A stretch of DNA of 64,000 bases, from NCBI GenBank assembly GCA_036186865.1, contig AP025042.1, forward strand, positions 11,727,535 to 11,791,534, written 5' to 3'. Under the pieces are notes generated by a model. That model was given only the letters and a program-made list of their open reading frames with translations, did no database searches and was not told the origin of the DNA. Made by a program: the position numbers and the translations under genes. Below, one piece after another: positions 41,161 to 54,690 of the stretch; position 1 is the stretch's first letter, and each line of letters starts with the position of its first letter. Source of the stretch: Eustoma russellianum. Lineage: Eukaryota; Streptophyta; Magnoliopsida; Gentianales; Gentianaceae.

Positions 41161-42441
41161 GGAACTTGTTGATTTGCCTAGGGGCTGCAAACCTATCAGT
41201 TGCAAATGAGTCTTTAGAAAGAAACTAAAGGCGGATGGGACAATTGATAAGTTTAAGGCTAGGTTTGTTGCTAAGGGTTTCACATAACAAGAAGGAATAG
41301 ATTTCTTTGACACATATTCACCCGTTGCTAAATGTAGCATTAGCCTCCATTTATAAATTAGTTGTACATCAAATGGATGTTAAAACAACATTTCTAAATG
41401 GAGATTTAGAAGAAGAAATTTATATGAAACAACTGGAAGAAATGATAGCTAAGGGCCAAGAACATAAGGTTTGTAGATTAAAGAAATCTTTGTATGGTTT
41501 AAAACAAGCACCTAAGCAATGGCATGAGAAGTTTGACAATGCCATGTTAGCTAATGGATATGTTGTAAATGAAAGTGATAGATGCATTTACAGCAAGTTT
41601 AATAATCTTGATTGTGTGATCATTTGTCTTTATGTGGATGTTTTGTTGATTTTTGGAACAAACATCGATGTTGTGAATGACACTAAATCTTTCTTGTCTT
41701 CTGTTTTTGAAATGAAAGACATGGGTAAAGCAGATTTAATACTTGGTCTTAGATTAGTAGAGAAATGTGGGGGTTATATGCTTTCTCAATGACAGTGTTT
41801 CTCAATGTGAATATGCTAGGATCATTGGTAGTGTCATGTACCTCATGAATTGCACTAGGCCAGATATTGCAAATTCTGTAAATAGGTTGGCAAGATATAC
41901 TCATAATCCTAGTAAAGAGCATTGGGATGCTTTGAAACGATTGTTGAGATATCTAAGAGGAACTATGGATTTAGGACTTACTTTTACTGGATGCCCTGCT
42001 GTTTTAGAAGGTTATTGTGATGCCAATTGGGTAACGGATAATGATGAAATAAACTCCATTAGTGGTTATGTGTTTACTTTGGGTGGTGATGCTATTTCGT
42101 GGAAATCTTCTAAACAGACTTGTAAAGCTAAATCAACAATGGAGTCAGAATTTGTTGCTTTAGAACTAGCATGTACAGAAGCAGAATGGTTAAGGAATCT
42201 ACTTGTTGATATTCCTTTGTGGACTAAACCTATGCCTTCTGTGTTTATTCATTGTGACTCACAGGCAGCGATCGCTCGAGCAAAGAATAAAATATACAAT
42301 GGGAAGAGCCGACACATCCGTTTGAGGCACAATATTGTGCGTGATTTGATTAGTTCTGGGGTGGTTAACTTGGAGTACGTAAAGACCGAGTTGAATCTTG
42401 CAGACCCCTTAACTAAATGTTTGAATCGTAAGATGATATAG
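41161..42441 (+). pseudogene. pol: copia-2 reverse transcriptase and RNase H
   Basis: KFKARFVAKGF, then stops and a deletion near 41320, LVVHQMDVKTTFLNGDLEEE, RLKKSLYGLKQAPKQWHEKF, VIICLYVDVLLIF, a deletion after GGYMLSQ (41792), EYARIIGSVMYLMNCTRPDI, LEGYCDANWVTDNDE, SISGYVFTLGGDAISWKSSK, FIHCDSQAAIARAKN, KSRHIRLRHNIVRDLISSGV, LADPLTKCLNRKMI, stop at 42439. The RT box is YVDV: the second catalytic Asp is Val. The RNase H part is a clean 220-codon frame. Confidence 0.93.
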
Positions 42442-43055
42442 AAAACATCGAGAGGAATGGGACTCATTCCATTTGATGTGAACTCTCTATGACAGGAACC
42501 CAACTCACTATTAGTAGAGATCCTACAAACGGAGTTCAATGTGGTAAAAACACGTCATAGAAGAGTTCTGTTAAGTACTGTCACACATGTCCCTTCCTAT
42601 GTTGATGTTCGAGGATAGTACTCACTGCATGTTTGATGGTGAGATGTAAATCTCTTAATGGATAATTCATAGCCATCAAAGATGGTGGTGTGTTATAGTA
42701 CACACTTGATGAATATCACCTATATAAGTGCGGAAGTGGGGCCGCTTCCTATGAGAGCCTGGAAAACTCTCTAGAGCACTTATGAATCCTTGAATTGGGT
42801 GCAGGGCCTTTAATGCACCACACCGCGAACTTGTAAGAAGTTAGATAATGGCATGTCATTTGTCTGTTCATATAAACAGTAGTGAAATATGTGGTTCAAG
42901 ACGGTTGTCACCCTATTTCCGTTTATATAACTACAAATTGTACTACCGGCCAGTTCAAGACGTTTGTCACTGCTCCGTTATGTGTCATTATCTTCGTTTG
43001 ATAGTGAAAAGATTGGTTTATGTTCGTTCGTTTGAAACTATACAAGCTTGGATCA
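42442..43055 (+). other. copia-2 3' untranslated region
   Basis: Lies between the RNase H stop and the polypurine tract. No other feature seen. Confidence 0.7.
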
Positions 43056-43065
43056 TGTGGGAGAT
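43056..43065 (+). promoter_or_regulatory. copia-2 polypurine tract
   Basis: TGTGGGAGAT runs up to the 3' LTR start TGTTGG, in the sense expected for a plus-strand element. Confidence 0.75.
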
Positions 43066-43868
43066 TGTTGGAAAAGTACTTAAATGTACTTTAAATCTTG
43101 TGATCCAACCTTGTATAGTGTTATATGACCTATTTATAGGAGATTGGATGAAGTTTGCAGTGTTTTATGAACAATGGAATGAAATGGGGGCGTTCCAAAC
43201 ACTTTAAGCGCCTAATGTAGGCGTTCGAAGTGTTCTGGAATACTCCAGAACACTTGAAGCGCCTAATGTAGGCATTCGAAGTGTTCTTTCAATGTCACAT
43301 GAAGCGCCTGATGTCGTTTTGTACAGTCGTTCGATTTCACATGAAGCGCCTGATGTCATCTTGTACAGTCGTTTGATGTCATTTTGTACAGTCGTTCGAA
43401 ATGATATGAGGCGCCTAATGTGCCCCCACTGTTCATAAAAGATGCAACTCTTGCACCAAATGATATATCCTTTCATATTGGACGTCCATAACCGATCCAA
43501 TGAGGAAAAATCCGCAGAAAAAGGGTCTTTTGAACTTGTAATTTGTGAACTCAAACCCTATAAATAGTAGGCTTCGCTATCTTCAAAAGAGACATGAAAA
43601 ACACTAGATAAACTCTTGAATTCTTGTGAAAAATTCTGCAGCATTCTTCTTCTACCTTTCACTATCATTCTCTTCTACTAAACAAGTTCTATACTTTCTC
43701 TCTAAGAGCAATAGAAAGGAAGTAAGCCGTTATATCTTGGGAAGCATTTGCTAGAAGTATACCTTACTTTTCGGTATAGGCAAAATTGTTTTAAGGACAG
43801 TGACAATCCGTCACGTCTCGGCTGTTTCATATTCTTGAATTGTCTTAATTTTCTGCAATTTTCCAACA
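43066..43868 (+). repeat. copia-2 3' LTR
   Basis: 803 bases with TGTTGG...CCAACA termini. Palindrome units lie at 43186-43425 and TATAAATAG near 43560. Confidence 0.93.
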
Positions 43869-44317
43869 GTCATCATATCGTGGACTCATATTCAACGTAA
43901 GACGATGTATATGAACGAAACTTAGACTTTGAATTCTAAATATTTTTGTACACGGAGTATGAATGACACTTAACCTTTAATATTCTGAGTCTTACTATTT
44001 ATAAAATATAAAAATGAAGCAACACAAGAAAACATCGAACCCGGTGCTACGGTAACAACAACTAAGTGAAAAAAAAAAGCAGAATAGTAATTTAAAAAAT
44101 TACAAAGCGAGCTTTGTAAGGTAAGGGTATTAGTATTTTTTTTTTCTAGTGGGATATGGAGCAAATATTTTATCGAATATAGACAGGCCAACGTCCATTC
44201 AAAATAATATTTCTAGACCAAAAGCATAATTTCTATTAACTTTTAAGAGGAATCCGATTACTATTTTAATCCAAAAACATACAGGATCTAAAGGTTGAAA
44301 AATAAAGTAGAGAAGGT
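43869..44317. other. Spacer between copia-2 and copia-3
   Basis: AT-rich; no gene or repeat recognised. Confidence 0.45.
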
Positions 44318-45039
44318 TGTTGGAAAAAGCTCATAAATATGCTTTAGAAAGTTGCTCCAAATTTATATAAAAACATGCAAGAAGTTTGATTAGAGAAATG
44401 AGTTAAACTTGGATCGGAACAAAGGAGACGAAATTTTGAGTTTGTTATATGAGACCATACTCCAAATAGTGAGTTCGAGTACAGGCCAAACGTTCGGTCT
44501 AACTATTCTGAGTTTGGTCTAAGTCTGAAGTTTCTATTTTCGGAACGAACACAGCCTCGAACATTTGGTAATCAAGGTTGATGAACGTTTGGTCCTAAGT
44601 TCTGTCTCAAATGTTTAGTTGCAATGTCCATGTATTTCAAATCCTGAGTTTGGTCTAAGAGACTAAACGTTCTGTCGGATGCAGAACAGTAGAATTGTCT
44701 GTTGCTTTTCATAAAATGATGCAACTTTTGCAACTTAGTACACCTTCTTTCAACGATGAATAGCCATAAACTACCTTTGCAAGCTAAGTTATGCAAAGAG
44801 ATGTTAAATCAATTTCTTATTTGTGAAAATAAAAGTATATAAATACAAGAATCTTAATATTTTTAGAGATATATTTTCTTAATATACTTTTGGAAAAACT
44901 TTTGAGAAAACCTATAGAATTTCTTCATCTATTTTTATCTTCTTCCTTTGGTATCAAACGCTTTAATACACAAGTTTATCTTCTTCTTGTAGAGCAAACG
45001 GAAAGAAGAAACCATTATATCATGGGAGACATTATTGAG

Positions 45040-45404
45040 AAACCAAGGTTTGAGTGATTTGAAAATGCATGATTTAAATGTTACGCGTTTACGAAATGCA
45101 TGAATAAATTGTTACTTGACATGCTTATGTGATAAATATGCTTTACATGCTTATATATATTGTTGTCGTACTAACGTGCCATGAAGCGTTAAAGCTTACA
45201 TCATATGATAAACATTTGTTGTCTTTATACTAATTTCAGGTGCCATGATAAATGAACTAAACTAGTTCATTTAATGAAGTGCTTAAGGAGATGAACTAAC
45301 AAGTTCATTGAATGGAGAAATATTTGGAGAGCACTATTTGACAACAATCTTGAAATGAAAAGTCTTCTTTTCACACCTATACACACGGCACACGTATATT
45401 ATAC

Positions 45405-45451
<47 letters not shown>

Positions 45452-47755
45452 CGAATTATACGTTTCTATCACGATATTTTACCGACACGTCATACACATC
45501 ATAAACGTACATCGACATCACACCATCATATACATATCATATTTATGAATATATATGTAGGTCACATATCATACATTACAAGCCATATCATTACCATAAT
45601 TATGTCGACATGTCACGAGTACATAAACTGAAAATTGTCGCATCGGGTGACTACCGAACCATCACCGACATGTCACGTACTTACCATATAAAGATGATCA
45701 GCCTATATACACTCTAAATACTCAGAAATTTCATGCGCTAGATGTCAAAAAATCAGCTCCAAAGTCATACCATGTTTGTTTATATCAATCACCCACAATT
45801 TGGCTTGATTTGTTGAAAATTCAAACTCAAACTTTTTCAAGCACATGGCCGTTTTTCACATCACCACTGGAGCTGAAAATACACTTTATTTTATGCATAT
45901 TATGTGTGACATAACATATATTACATGTCTAAGATGTTTGAGATTAATTGGAGAAAAATCGTGTAATCGATGAAATTCGAAAATTCGGTTTTCTACACCT
46001 CTACATAAATGGGACGGTTTTGGTGTGTATGTAACATGTATCTATACACTTTTTACACATCCAAGACATATTAGAGTATTCGAGAAAAACAAATTAAAGA
46101 TTGATTGAAATTTACCATATGTGTGAAGATTATGCATCATTATTTGACAAAGTTTACAAAAAGAGATTTCAGCACATGGTGTAGGTGGATACATGACATT
46201 TACACATCATTTGGAGCCTAGGTGGAGCTTGTTTGGTACTTTGATTGGTGGATGATAAGCCACATGTGATTGATGACATTGAAAAAGGTAATACACACAA
46301 AGAAGGATTTCAAAAATCAAACCAAGTGTTGAAGTTTTCAGCACATAGTCATTTGACTGATTTTTGGTGCATTATTGTCTTCAAATTTCTTCCAAAATTG
46401 AAGGGCAATCACATCTTGATTGATTGATAATTAACAAACTTGATTTTGAGCATGTGTTTCAGATTTTTTTTGATGAATTTCCAGGTCATTTTTATTATGT
46501 GACAAGGTGGAAAATGATGGCCTATTATGAAGTGACAACTAGGCGAAGACACATCATTCGTCCAATCATATTTTGCCAAGTAAGCAAGGGTGTGTCACAA
46601 TGTTATACAAGACAATCTTTCAAGGTATTCAAGACAATTTTCAAGGGGAGAATTCAGCCTGTAGGGGGCGGCCACACACCTATAAAAGAAGGCAAAGTGT
46701 TCAAGACAAAGCCAAGCCAAAGTTCATATTCTATCAAGATCAAGCAAGACTGTTCTCTTATTCTCTTATTCTTTTCTCTTGCTATTAGCCTCAAACCTAT
46801 CATTCTTATCTTCCATATAATGTATAAGATTTTATTATACCACCCACATACGTCCAGTTCTTGTACAAGGTTGATCAATGTGTGATCATACCTTCATTCC
46901 TTTGGTGGTGGTACTTGTGTTGTTGTTTTTGTTTGTACATTGTAAAAAGGGTGGAGTTGGTGTATAACTCTAGTTACCCTTGTATAAAGGTGTTGTTTGT
47001 TTTTAGTGAATACCAAAGAAGGTGTCCTCGAAGACTGGAGTAGGTCGATTTGACCGAACTAGTATAAAAATCTCGGTGTTATTTCTTTTCAGCATTTTTA
47101 CTTTCAGTTTCAGTTTTCTGTATCGTTTTCATACTCACGCTAAAAATAGCAAACATTTTTCAAAACTTACCAAATTTTGCAAAAACATATCCACACATCT
47201 TATATTTCATTTGGGACAAGTTTCATCAAATCTGGGTAAGTATAAGTCATGCAGACATTCATAGTTCTAAGACTAGTGCAATATCATTCTCAGATATGCA
47301 AAGGTTGAGAACATCAACGTGGTTGACATACTTACCAAAAGAATGTTGAAAAACTGTTTCAACCCATTAAAGTAAACATTCTAAGGGTCATATCATAAAA
47401 TTTTCAGATCATTTAAAGTTGTCAATTAATAGGAATAAAATTTTCATCTTTAGGTACAATTTTTGGCAGATTGACGCAATCAGAGCAAAAACAATTTTTC
47501 AAAGGGTTACACTTAGAATTTTAATATGAAATTTTTGTGATACATTACTAACATCTGAGAGTAATCATCACCAAATTTCATGATTTTTAAAGGTCTACAA
47601 TCTGGTCATCTAGTTAATCTAAATCAGGATTTGAAAACAGAATCTGTTTTCAGAAGTGAGTTATTGGGTTTAAAAAGTTTTAAAAACCAATTTTTCCACA
47701 CTCACTATTCAACCCCCTTTTTAGTGGTACTATATAGGTCATACAGACATTTGTC
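45040..47755. mobile_element. Composite insertion inside copia-3 LTR
   Basis: It holds a (TA)n run (45408-45449), AT-rich DNA without genes, a leader-like stretch typical of copia LTR ends (46640-47180, with TATAAAAGAAGG near 46680 and GGTCGATTTGACCGAAC near 47045), and a copia RNase H tail remnant at about 47255-47370 (VENINVVDILTKRMLKN). Its exact ends and target duplication were not found. Confidence 0.4.
45408..45449. repeat. (TA)n microsatellite
   Basis: About 20 TA units. Confidence 0.93.
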
Positions 47756-47872
47756 GCATAGTCTACCTTGCTCAATTTATGGAGGCATTTTTACTTTAAG
47801 GACGGTAACAGGTGCTACGTCTTGGCTATTCCTCTTGTTGGTTTTTCATTTCTTTTTGTTTGGTTGCCAACA

Positions 47873-48680
47873 ATCTTAAAGCAAAATTGGTTGTTATAGG
47901 TACCAAACAACCCATGGTTCTCGATATGTCCAAGTTGGAGCCATTTGATGAGAAGTGCTTCAAGAAATAAAGCTCTCAAGTATGATTCTAACAACACGAT
48001 ATGTAGAGGATGCATTCTGCATTTCCTCTTCAATTCGATTCTAACGAGAAGTGCTACCATGAGATTCATTTGAAGAGTTACACCAAGAACTCTATGATCG
48101 ACTTAGTTACACTAATGAGTGGGGGTTGCATAATGCATTTTGGTATCTTATCCTCGTGCTTTTTATGTCAACTCATGACCTAACCGGCGATATTGGTATA
48201 GAATCACTTGATCAATTTTGGTATTGCCTTCAATTTCTTAGCCTGCGGGGTTTGAAGTTTTCTTCTGATGTTAAAAAAGAATTTCCAATAAACCAGTTCT
48301 TGGAAGTGCTAAAGGGTTTCATGAATGTCTAAAAACTGTTGGATGAAAGACAAAGATGGATTCAACAATCCTTAACAATGAACGAAGATGAAAAATCACT
48401 AGGATTATCAACTTGGTGAAAGACAAGAAGATCACTACAGTCATCATCTTCTTCGAGGTAATCTTTGTTGGTGGGAAAACAAAATAGTTGGTGGACACCA
48501 CCAAATTCATTGTAATTACTAGATATTTATTTCTTGAATTTCAAGGAGTGAAAAATTGGTAGACTTGTTTCATTTTCAGAATGCATAAGAAACCTAATAG
48601 TTGAAAAGTTGAAAGTGCTCTTAAAATTAACTTTGTTTATAAGACTGGAGTTGACAATATGTTTCATGTTTATATTATTT
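47873..48680 (+). pseudogene. copia-3 gag-protease remnant
   Basis: Directly after the LTR come ATCTTAAAGCA (as in copia-2), then MSKLEPFDEKCFKK, ICRGCILHFLFNS, and, near 48450, EVIFVGGKTK, LVDTTKFIVITRYLFLEF where the protease WVVDTGATRH segment should be, followed by KVLLKLTLF-like and MFHV traces. Many stops and deletions; only the first third of the element survives. Confidence 0.7.
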
Positions 48681-48847
48681 GTTAGAATTAATTTCTGAGT
48701 CGCTATCAAACAATGCTAATATTGTTTACTTTGTACTACATATTTGATCTTTTGATTCTTAATATATTTGCATATAGCTTTATATGTGATTCATCCACTT
48801 GTCTTGGGCTATGTAAGACAAGGTCATCAGAATGCTAATACTATAAC

Positions 48848-49441
48848 TACAACAACAACACTCTCACATACCCAGAATATCCCAACGACAACAAAAGTTA
48901 TCGTTAGGTTCTGAGAAGGGTTTGAGGCAGGCAAACAATACCTCTATCCCAAAGGATAGAGAGTTTACTTCCAGCGAGACTCCGGCCCTATGTATACCTA
49001 TGTAGACAAATAATGAAAGACAAATAATAAAAGACAAAGAAAAACACAAAAAGTACAAAGTTATCTAAATTATAGAGACTATCTAGAACCTTAAATATAA
49101 TCTAAGGTGCTCCTATATTCTGCCTAAACTTCGTTAACCTGAATCTTATGTCTTCATGAACTCCTATCCTGGATCATGTCCTTAGAGAGGTGCAAATCTA
49201 GTAGGTAATGCCTAATCCGCTCATTCCAAGTCAGTTTGGTCTTTCCTTTACGTCTCTTCCCCTCTACAATAAGGCTTTCAACTGCTTTGACAGAAGCCGT
49301 TGTCTGTCTCATTTTGACATGACCAAACCATCTCAACCTCTCCTCTCTTATCTTATCCGCTATACTAGCTACCCCTAACCTTTTTCTAATACCTCATTTT
49401 TGATCCGGTCTACCCTTGTATGCCCAAACATCCTTCATATC
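48848..49441 (-). pseudogene. RTE-type LINE, 3' end: ORF C-terminus, 3' UTR and tail
   Basis: The minus strand encodes RMFGHTRVDRIKNEVL, then after breaks MRWFGHVKMRQTTASVKAVE and KRRKGKTKLTWNERIRHYLL, the C-terminal part of plant RTE-clade reverse transcriptase ORFs, ending at 49154. The 3' UTR and a TTGTTGTTGTAG tail at 48848 follow. The upstream part continues at 59055 across the pol-less gypsy element. Confidence 0.82.
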
Positions 49442-49724
49442 TGTAGCGCCCCGCTCCCGAGCCCTATCATCGGGAATAGTGCACCCGCCGTATCTCACTC
49501 AGGAGAATACAAGGCGTCAAATCGATCTCTTACATGTCAGAAATGACGTCGAAATTTTTCTCGCGGAAACGTAAATCATAACTTAAATTAAACTCCAATA
49601 ATTGTCATTACATTACTGAATAAAAATTCTGATAATAAAAGTAATAAAGAAGTCTGTGAAAATCCCCAAAAGATAACTACCAAAAATCAGCTACAGAGTT
49701 CCCCTCGTATCCTAGCTGCAGCTA

Positions 49725-49795
49725 TCAACCAGCCCACTCAGCTATGTCCGTCCCGTCCTCAACAAAGATGTGCTCGTAGTCCTCATCCGGCTCAC
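49725..49795 (-). CDS. LTR micro-exon, LARD-like 3' LTR
   Basis: GEPDEDYEHIFVEDG then TDIAEWAG and TGA after CCTACTTCCCAG. The donor at 51139/51138 (minus CAAAAAG|GTAGGTGCC) would bring in phase ...RRKLIRQK upstream, open for about 30 codons but with no Met. Confidence 0.5.
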
Positions 49796-50721
49796 CTGGG
49801 AAGTAGGGGTGAATGACAGAAATCACCCAGTAGATGCCCGCCTCAAACAAATACAAAACGTACATACCGAAATTATACAGCCACATAGCACATAAACATG
49901 ATATAACACATAGCACATACATATAAGATAACATGCATAAGATAAAGTAAATGCGGTAAGTAAAGCACTCCACATAAAAAATGCGCAAGTACGTGATGCA
50001 TGCTCAATTAACGTGTCACACGCAACAAGAATCATGTCATGCAATATGCCCTAGACCTATATGCAATGCATGATCCCGGGATTGACTGGATGCCTGTAGC
50101 TCGTACACTACAATCCACCCTGACCGATGCCCGTGGCCCATACACCACGATCCACCTTAACCGATGCCCATGGCCCGTACACCATGATCCACCATGACCG
50201 AGTACCCATGGCCCGTACACCATGATCCACTCCACTTGAGCGTCTGAGACCCGTACATCTCAACCCACTCCAAATGCAATGCACGTGCCATGAATGAAGC
50301 AACAACCAAATCGCCTGGGGCCCGTACGCCCATCCTCACCGTCTCCGGCACTCAATATTTGGTTTCGTAAAATTTTCGAATATTGGAAAGTTGTTATTTA
50401 TCACCACCCTTATTTTTTTCCCTTAGCTTGTATTAATTTACTAGAATTTTCTACTAATTTACCCTAAGATTCCCTTATTTAATTTTATTTATTACTATTA
50501 ATTTTTGATTACTTAAATTTACCAAACTTCAGAAATTAAGTGAAAATAATTTAAATTTATCCTTTTATATTTTTTGGAATTTATTTGAATTCTATTGGTA
50601 TTTAATTATATTTTCCTGGTCTGATCCGCCAGACCCGATACATTTTTTGAGGTAAATGGGCCGCCTTCGGCTCGACCCGCTGCCAGTCGACCCGGTCCGT
50701 TGGCTGACCTATTCTCTGTCT

Positions 50722-50753
50722 TACTTTATTTATTTATTTATTTATTTATTTAT
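50722..50753. repeat. (TTTA)n microsatellite
   Basis: About seven tetranucleotide units; the other LTR has fewer (57041-57056). Confidence 0.9.
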
Positions 50754-52790
50754 TGGCTGTTCCACCAATGGCAACCCGCGCTGTGATTCGTTTTTCGTTC
50801 CCAACTCCCATTTTCTCCTATTTCCAGTCTATAGGAACCTATTCTAAGGACAAAACATAACTTTTTAAAGGCTCCTCATGTAAAAGTTCCCTTTTTCCCC
50901 ATTTCTATGGATATTTTGTTTTCGATTCAATCATACCACCAATTTCACACACATACACGCACATAGCAGCCACAAACAATATATCTCATGCTTTCCAACA
51001 TATACATAATTAACAACTTAAACAAATAAAAACAACGAAATAAAATTTACAACTTAAACAAATAAAACAACGAAGCACATTAGTATACCATCAAAGCATG
51101 CATGAAACATATCCGTTTGAGGGGGAAGAGGCACCTACCTTTTTGACGAATTAACTTCCTACGCGGAATCTCTTCTTTCCAACCCCGCTGACCTCTATAC
51201 TTGGTGTTGGGCAAATCCTTCCTTTCTCCCTATAGGACTCGAATGGTTGTTTTGGAAAAAGACAAAAAAAAAAAACTTTAACGCCTACACTTAATCCAGG
51301 AAGTTGACAAGTACAACTTTAAAAACCTTTTCATTTACCGTTATACTTTTCCGTTTATCATTTTATTACCGTTTAAATTCCAATTTATCATCTACGCATA
51401 AGTATACTCACGTATAGGCACGCGTCCATACACGTGCATATACGCACTTATACTTACGCGATATAATTTACTAATCACATGCATTTATGTTGTCACTGGA
51501 TGAGGCCGGAAGAACATTCAACAAAAAGCCAAACACTCCTCGGCCCAACATATCCTCAAATATTACTTCCAATTTCACAAACATATAAAATATACCCTAG
51601 CCCTATCAATTTCTCTTTTCTTTTCTTTTTTTTTTCCTTGGCCGAAACCCACTCCACATAAATTTGTTGCCGTATACATATTTTCACTCACAACACATTT
51701 ATCACCTAAGCCCATGCACGCACAATTTAAAGATTAGAACAACACACAACTAAAATAAACGTACATGTACACAGTTAACAAAATAAAAGAACACAAATAA
51801 CACCAAGTAAAAGAAACCTCAACATCTCTTTTTTTGTCCCTTTTTCTTTTCATTCTCCACCACGGCAGCCATAACGATGAGCATCAACAGCAAACTAAAT
51901 CCCATATTATAATTAATCAACACATGCAGAAACGACAACAATTAATATCCATTTATGTATAAATCAATATGTCATCAAATTTTCTTTTAGCACCATAGAT
52001 TCGGCTGCACCAAATTTACATATAGTCATCTTCCTACCAACGGCCTATATGCATAATCATCATCAAGATTATTTCATCTTTGTATATATACACATGATCG
52101 TTACATAAATACAATGATTACATATGTATAATCAAACATATATGCAAATCGCAACTACATAAGCATGATCTAATTTGATACGAAAATATCATAATAACGT
52201 TGGAAAAAACATAGTAAATATAGCAAAGATACTTGCCTCGTATCTCGATTACACTCAACCGTACGAAGAAACCAGAATGAAAACGGGCAATAGTTGATCT
52301 CTTTTTTTTCTTCTTTGGAGCAGCGGCTGCACTTGGAGAATTTAGGCAGCCGCTGTCGTGACTACCATTGCTGCCAGGATTATCTTGGGAGAATTAGGGT
52401 AGAATTGGGAGGGAAGCAGCCTATGGGTAGCTTATTTAGGTGTTGCTTCTTTTTTTTCTTTTTCTTGCTTCGGCCAATGGCTTTGGGGAAAACAAAGGCA
52501 ACTTGCTGGGAATCTTGGGGGAGGCTGCCGATGTGTGTATGTTTCATGTGGGGGATTATTTTGGTGGGATATGTGCGTATATATAGATGAGTGCAATTAG
52601 GTTTCCTATTAGGTATAGGTAGTATATGTAAAGTATATCTTTTGAGTAGTTAATTCATATGCATATCTCTTCTTTCAATCCTAATAATATTGAGATAAAT
52701 ATTATCCTTTATTATATAACTACACTTCTCCTTTTAATTATTATCCTTCTTATTTTATTTTTTTTCTTTTACAACACACGGGTCATAACA

Positions 52791-52804
52791 TTCTTCCCCT
52801 CTTA
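52791..52804 (-). promoter_or_regulatory. LARD-like element polypurine tract
   Basis: The minus strand reads TAAGAGGGGAAGAA directly before the LTR start TGTTATGACC. It is preceded by the AGTTTCGAGGACGAAACTT block also found in gypsy-1 and gypsy-2. Confidence 0.88.
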
Positions 52805-54690
52805 CAATAAGTTTCGTCCTCGAAACTTGTGTATGTCGTAATCAATGACTTGGTGTAGTTCTACTTAATTCATTCACTTAGTATATGTCACGAATAAATC
52901 AATCTCACTTTTATCCTGTTAAACCCTCAATTCCACTTTTGCTACTTAATGTATATCATTCACTAATATAATTGTAATCTACAATCCGACTTCTTAAATT
53001 CATCATATATGATCCATCTACTAGATATATAAACAGACTAAACATCCATTGATTTCTCCAATAGATTTATCATTACTCTCCTTAACACAAAACCATGCTC
53101 TCAAAATCAATTCATGTATACTTATGAGCTAACTGTATGATCATGCGCTTACTTCTTCGGAGATACCACCAATAGCCTAATATGTGAAGTACGTATATGG
53201 ACATGTTTTTCTTCAAATAAATTTGTAGCTTATGTAGCTTTGATTTGGAATATAGCTTGAAAGAAAAAAAATAATATCTATTCTAATTTTTGTAAACACA
53301 AGAACCAAAGGTTTATATGTTTATTTTCGCAAAGCGGTGTCTCACGTGAACCCTTATAGAAGCAATGATATACTTGTATGTAACAATATTACGAGTAAAC
53401 CACTTTAGAACAATTGAGACACAACAATCATAATTTTTTTTTCATAAGACGATTTGAACCATCCCAAAAGAAATATATATTTTGAAAACGACGTTTTGTT
53501 TCGCAAAAATTCAAGAAAGGTTCTCGCAAGAAGATAAGAAAAAGGAATGAATAAAACACTTGCAATGTCGATATTCGACAATTAAAATTGACTTTGACAA
53601 CATGGCTGTAACCACAAAACGAAAATTTGGAAATATTGTATACAAAATTTGTAAACATATCGCTCTTTGAAAACATCAACGTAAAATAAATATATCTATT
53701 TTTTTTCAAAGTTGTCAGGGGTAATTAAAATTCCATTGTGTTGATATACAAATACGGAAGAAAATATAGTCTTGTAAGATTAATAGGTCATACCGAGAAA
53801 TGAAACTAGTTAGAATGCACAGAAGCAAAACCTTTGAAAAAAAAAATTCCTTTAAAATATCGAATATATCTTGTATACGTTCTTATATGACAACATTTAA
53901 CTACTTAAAAAAATTTGTCCATACTTCGTATATTTTTCTAAGTCACCCCTTACTGTCAAATGAAAATTTTTTTTACCTACGTACCCTTTCTCATAAATCT
54001 TTAACTTAATTTGTTCAATCCTATTATGACACACTAAATATTGATCAACTTAAGGTGTTCTCATCACCACGCTTCCGCACGCCACACTGATAAGCCATGC
54101 TTCTTTACTTGGTTATTTCAACCGCTAATTCTAATTTAGCTAGATCTCGCCTTAAAAAAAACACCTCTACTTGTTCATGCTTACTCTATTTCAATTCAAG
54201 CCTACTCGATATATCAGTACTTATGTGTTCTTAGAAATCAATACTTAACCCAAATTTGTAATAATTCGTCATTCCACTGTAATTATTTTAGTAATGCTCG
54301 CTTATCGCTAACAATCAATATTTCTAATAGGGCTAATATCTTCAGCCCATTTAGATAACCTTAAAATTCAATAGCTTAATCATAAATATAAACCCTTTGG
54401 CACGATATTCGTTGGAAAATCTGCTGATCACAATGCTAATAAATTATTTTCTTGGCAATTCTCATTTTACTACAAATCATCTCTTAAGAATTACGATCTC
54501 AACTTAGACTTAGTCACGTTCGGACACTACTGTTAAAGTAGGGGTATGAACCTGCTTCATTTATCATAATGGTACCGGGTTTGCAAGGGTCAGATATAAG
54601 GAATTTACAAATGATTTTTTTTAATCAGCACTTAGGTAAGACAAATAATTCAGAGTCCTATGGAGTGCCCTAGGTATACGTGGGCATATC
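52805..54690. other. Non-coding interior of the LARD-like element
   Basis: AT-rich, with no pol trace recognised on either strand. Small open frames (53428-53709, 53800-54009) are low-complexity and not protein-like. Confidence 0.6.

Larger units (their letters stand above)
34598..43868 (+). mobile_element. Ty1/copia retrotransposon copia-2 (5' truncated, split by a solo LTR)
   Basis: The 3' LTR (43066-43868) starts TGTTGGAAAAGTACTT and ends TTTTCCAACA. The 5' LTR lacks about its first 170 bases. The internal region carries gag, protease, integrase, RT and RNase H in copia order. The integrase frame is split at 36967 by a 3.5-kb solo LTR and resumes at 40477 (FCEDN | NGIIHEFTPPYTPQSNG). One stop in gag, a frame break near 40770, stops near 41160-41290, and deletions in RT make it inactive. 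Confidence 0.93.
44318..47872 (+). repeat. copia-3 5' LTR, split by a composite insertion
   Basis: It starts TGTTGGAAAAAGC (44318) and ends TTGCCAACA (47872), like copia-2. The left part to about 45040 has the AGAGCAAACGGAAAGAAG block and CATTATATCATGGGA, matching AGAGCAATAGAAAGGAAG and CGTTATATCCTGG in copia-2. The right part from about 47755 has CTACCTTGCTC, TTTAAGGACGGTAACAGG and CGTCTTGGCT, again collinear with copia-2. About 2.7 kb of other DNA lies between. Confidence 0.72.
49442..52790 (-). repeat. LARD-like element 3' LTR
   Basis: The plus strand runs TGTAGCGCCCCGCTCCC ... CGGGTCATAACA. Tandem array 50095-50240, (ATTT)n at 50722-50753, micro-exon 49725-49795, donor-like site 51139/51138. 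About 60 bases longer than the other copy because of a block near 52156-52215. Confidence 0.95.
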
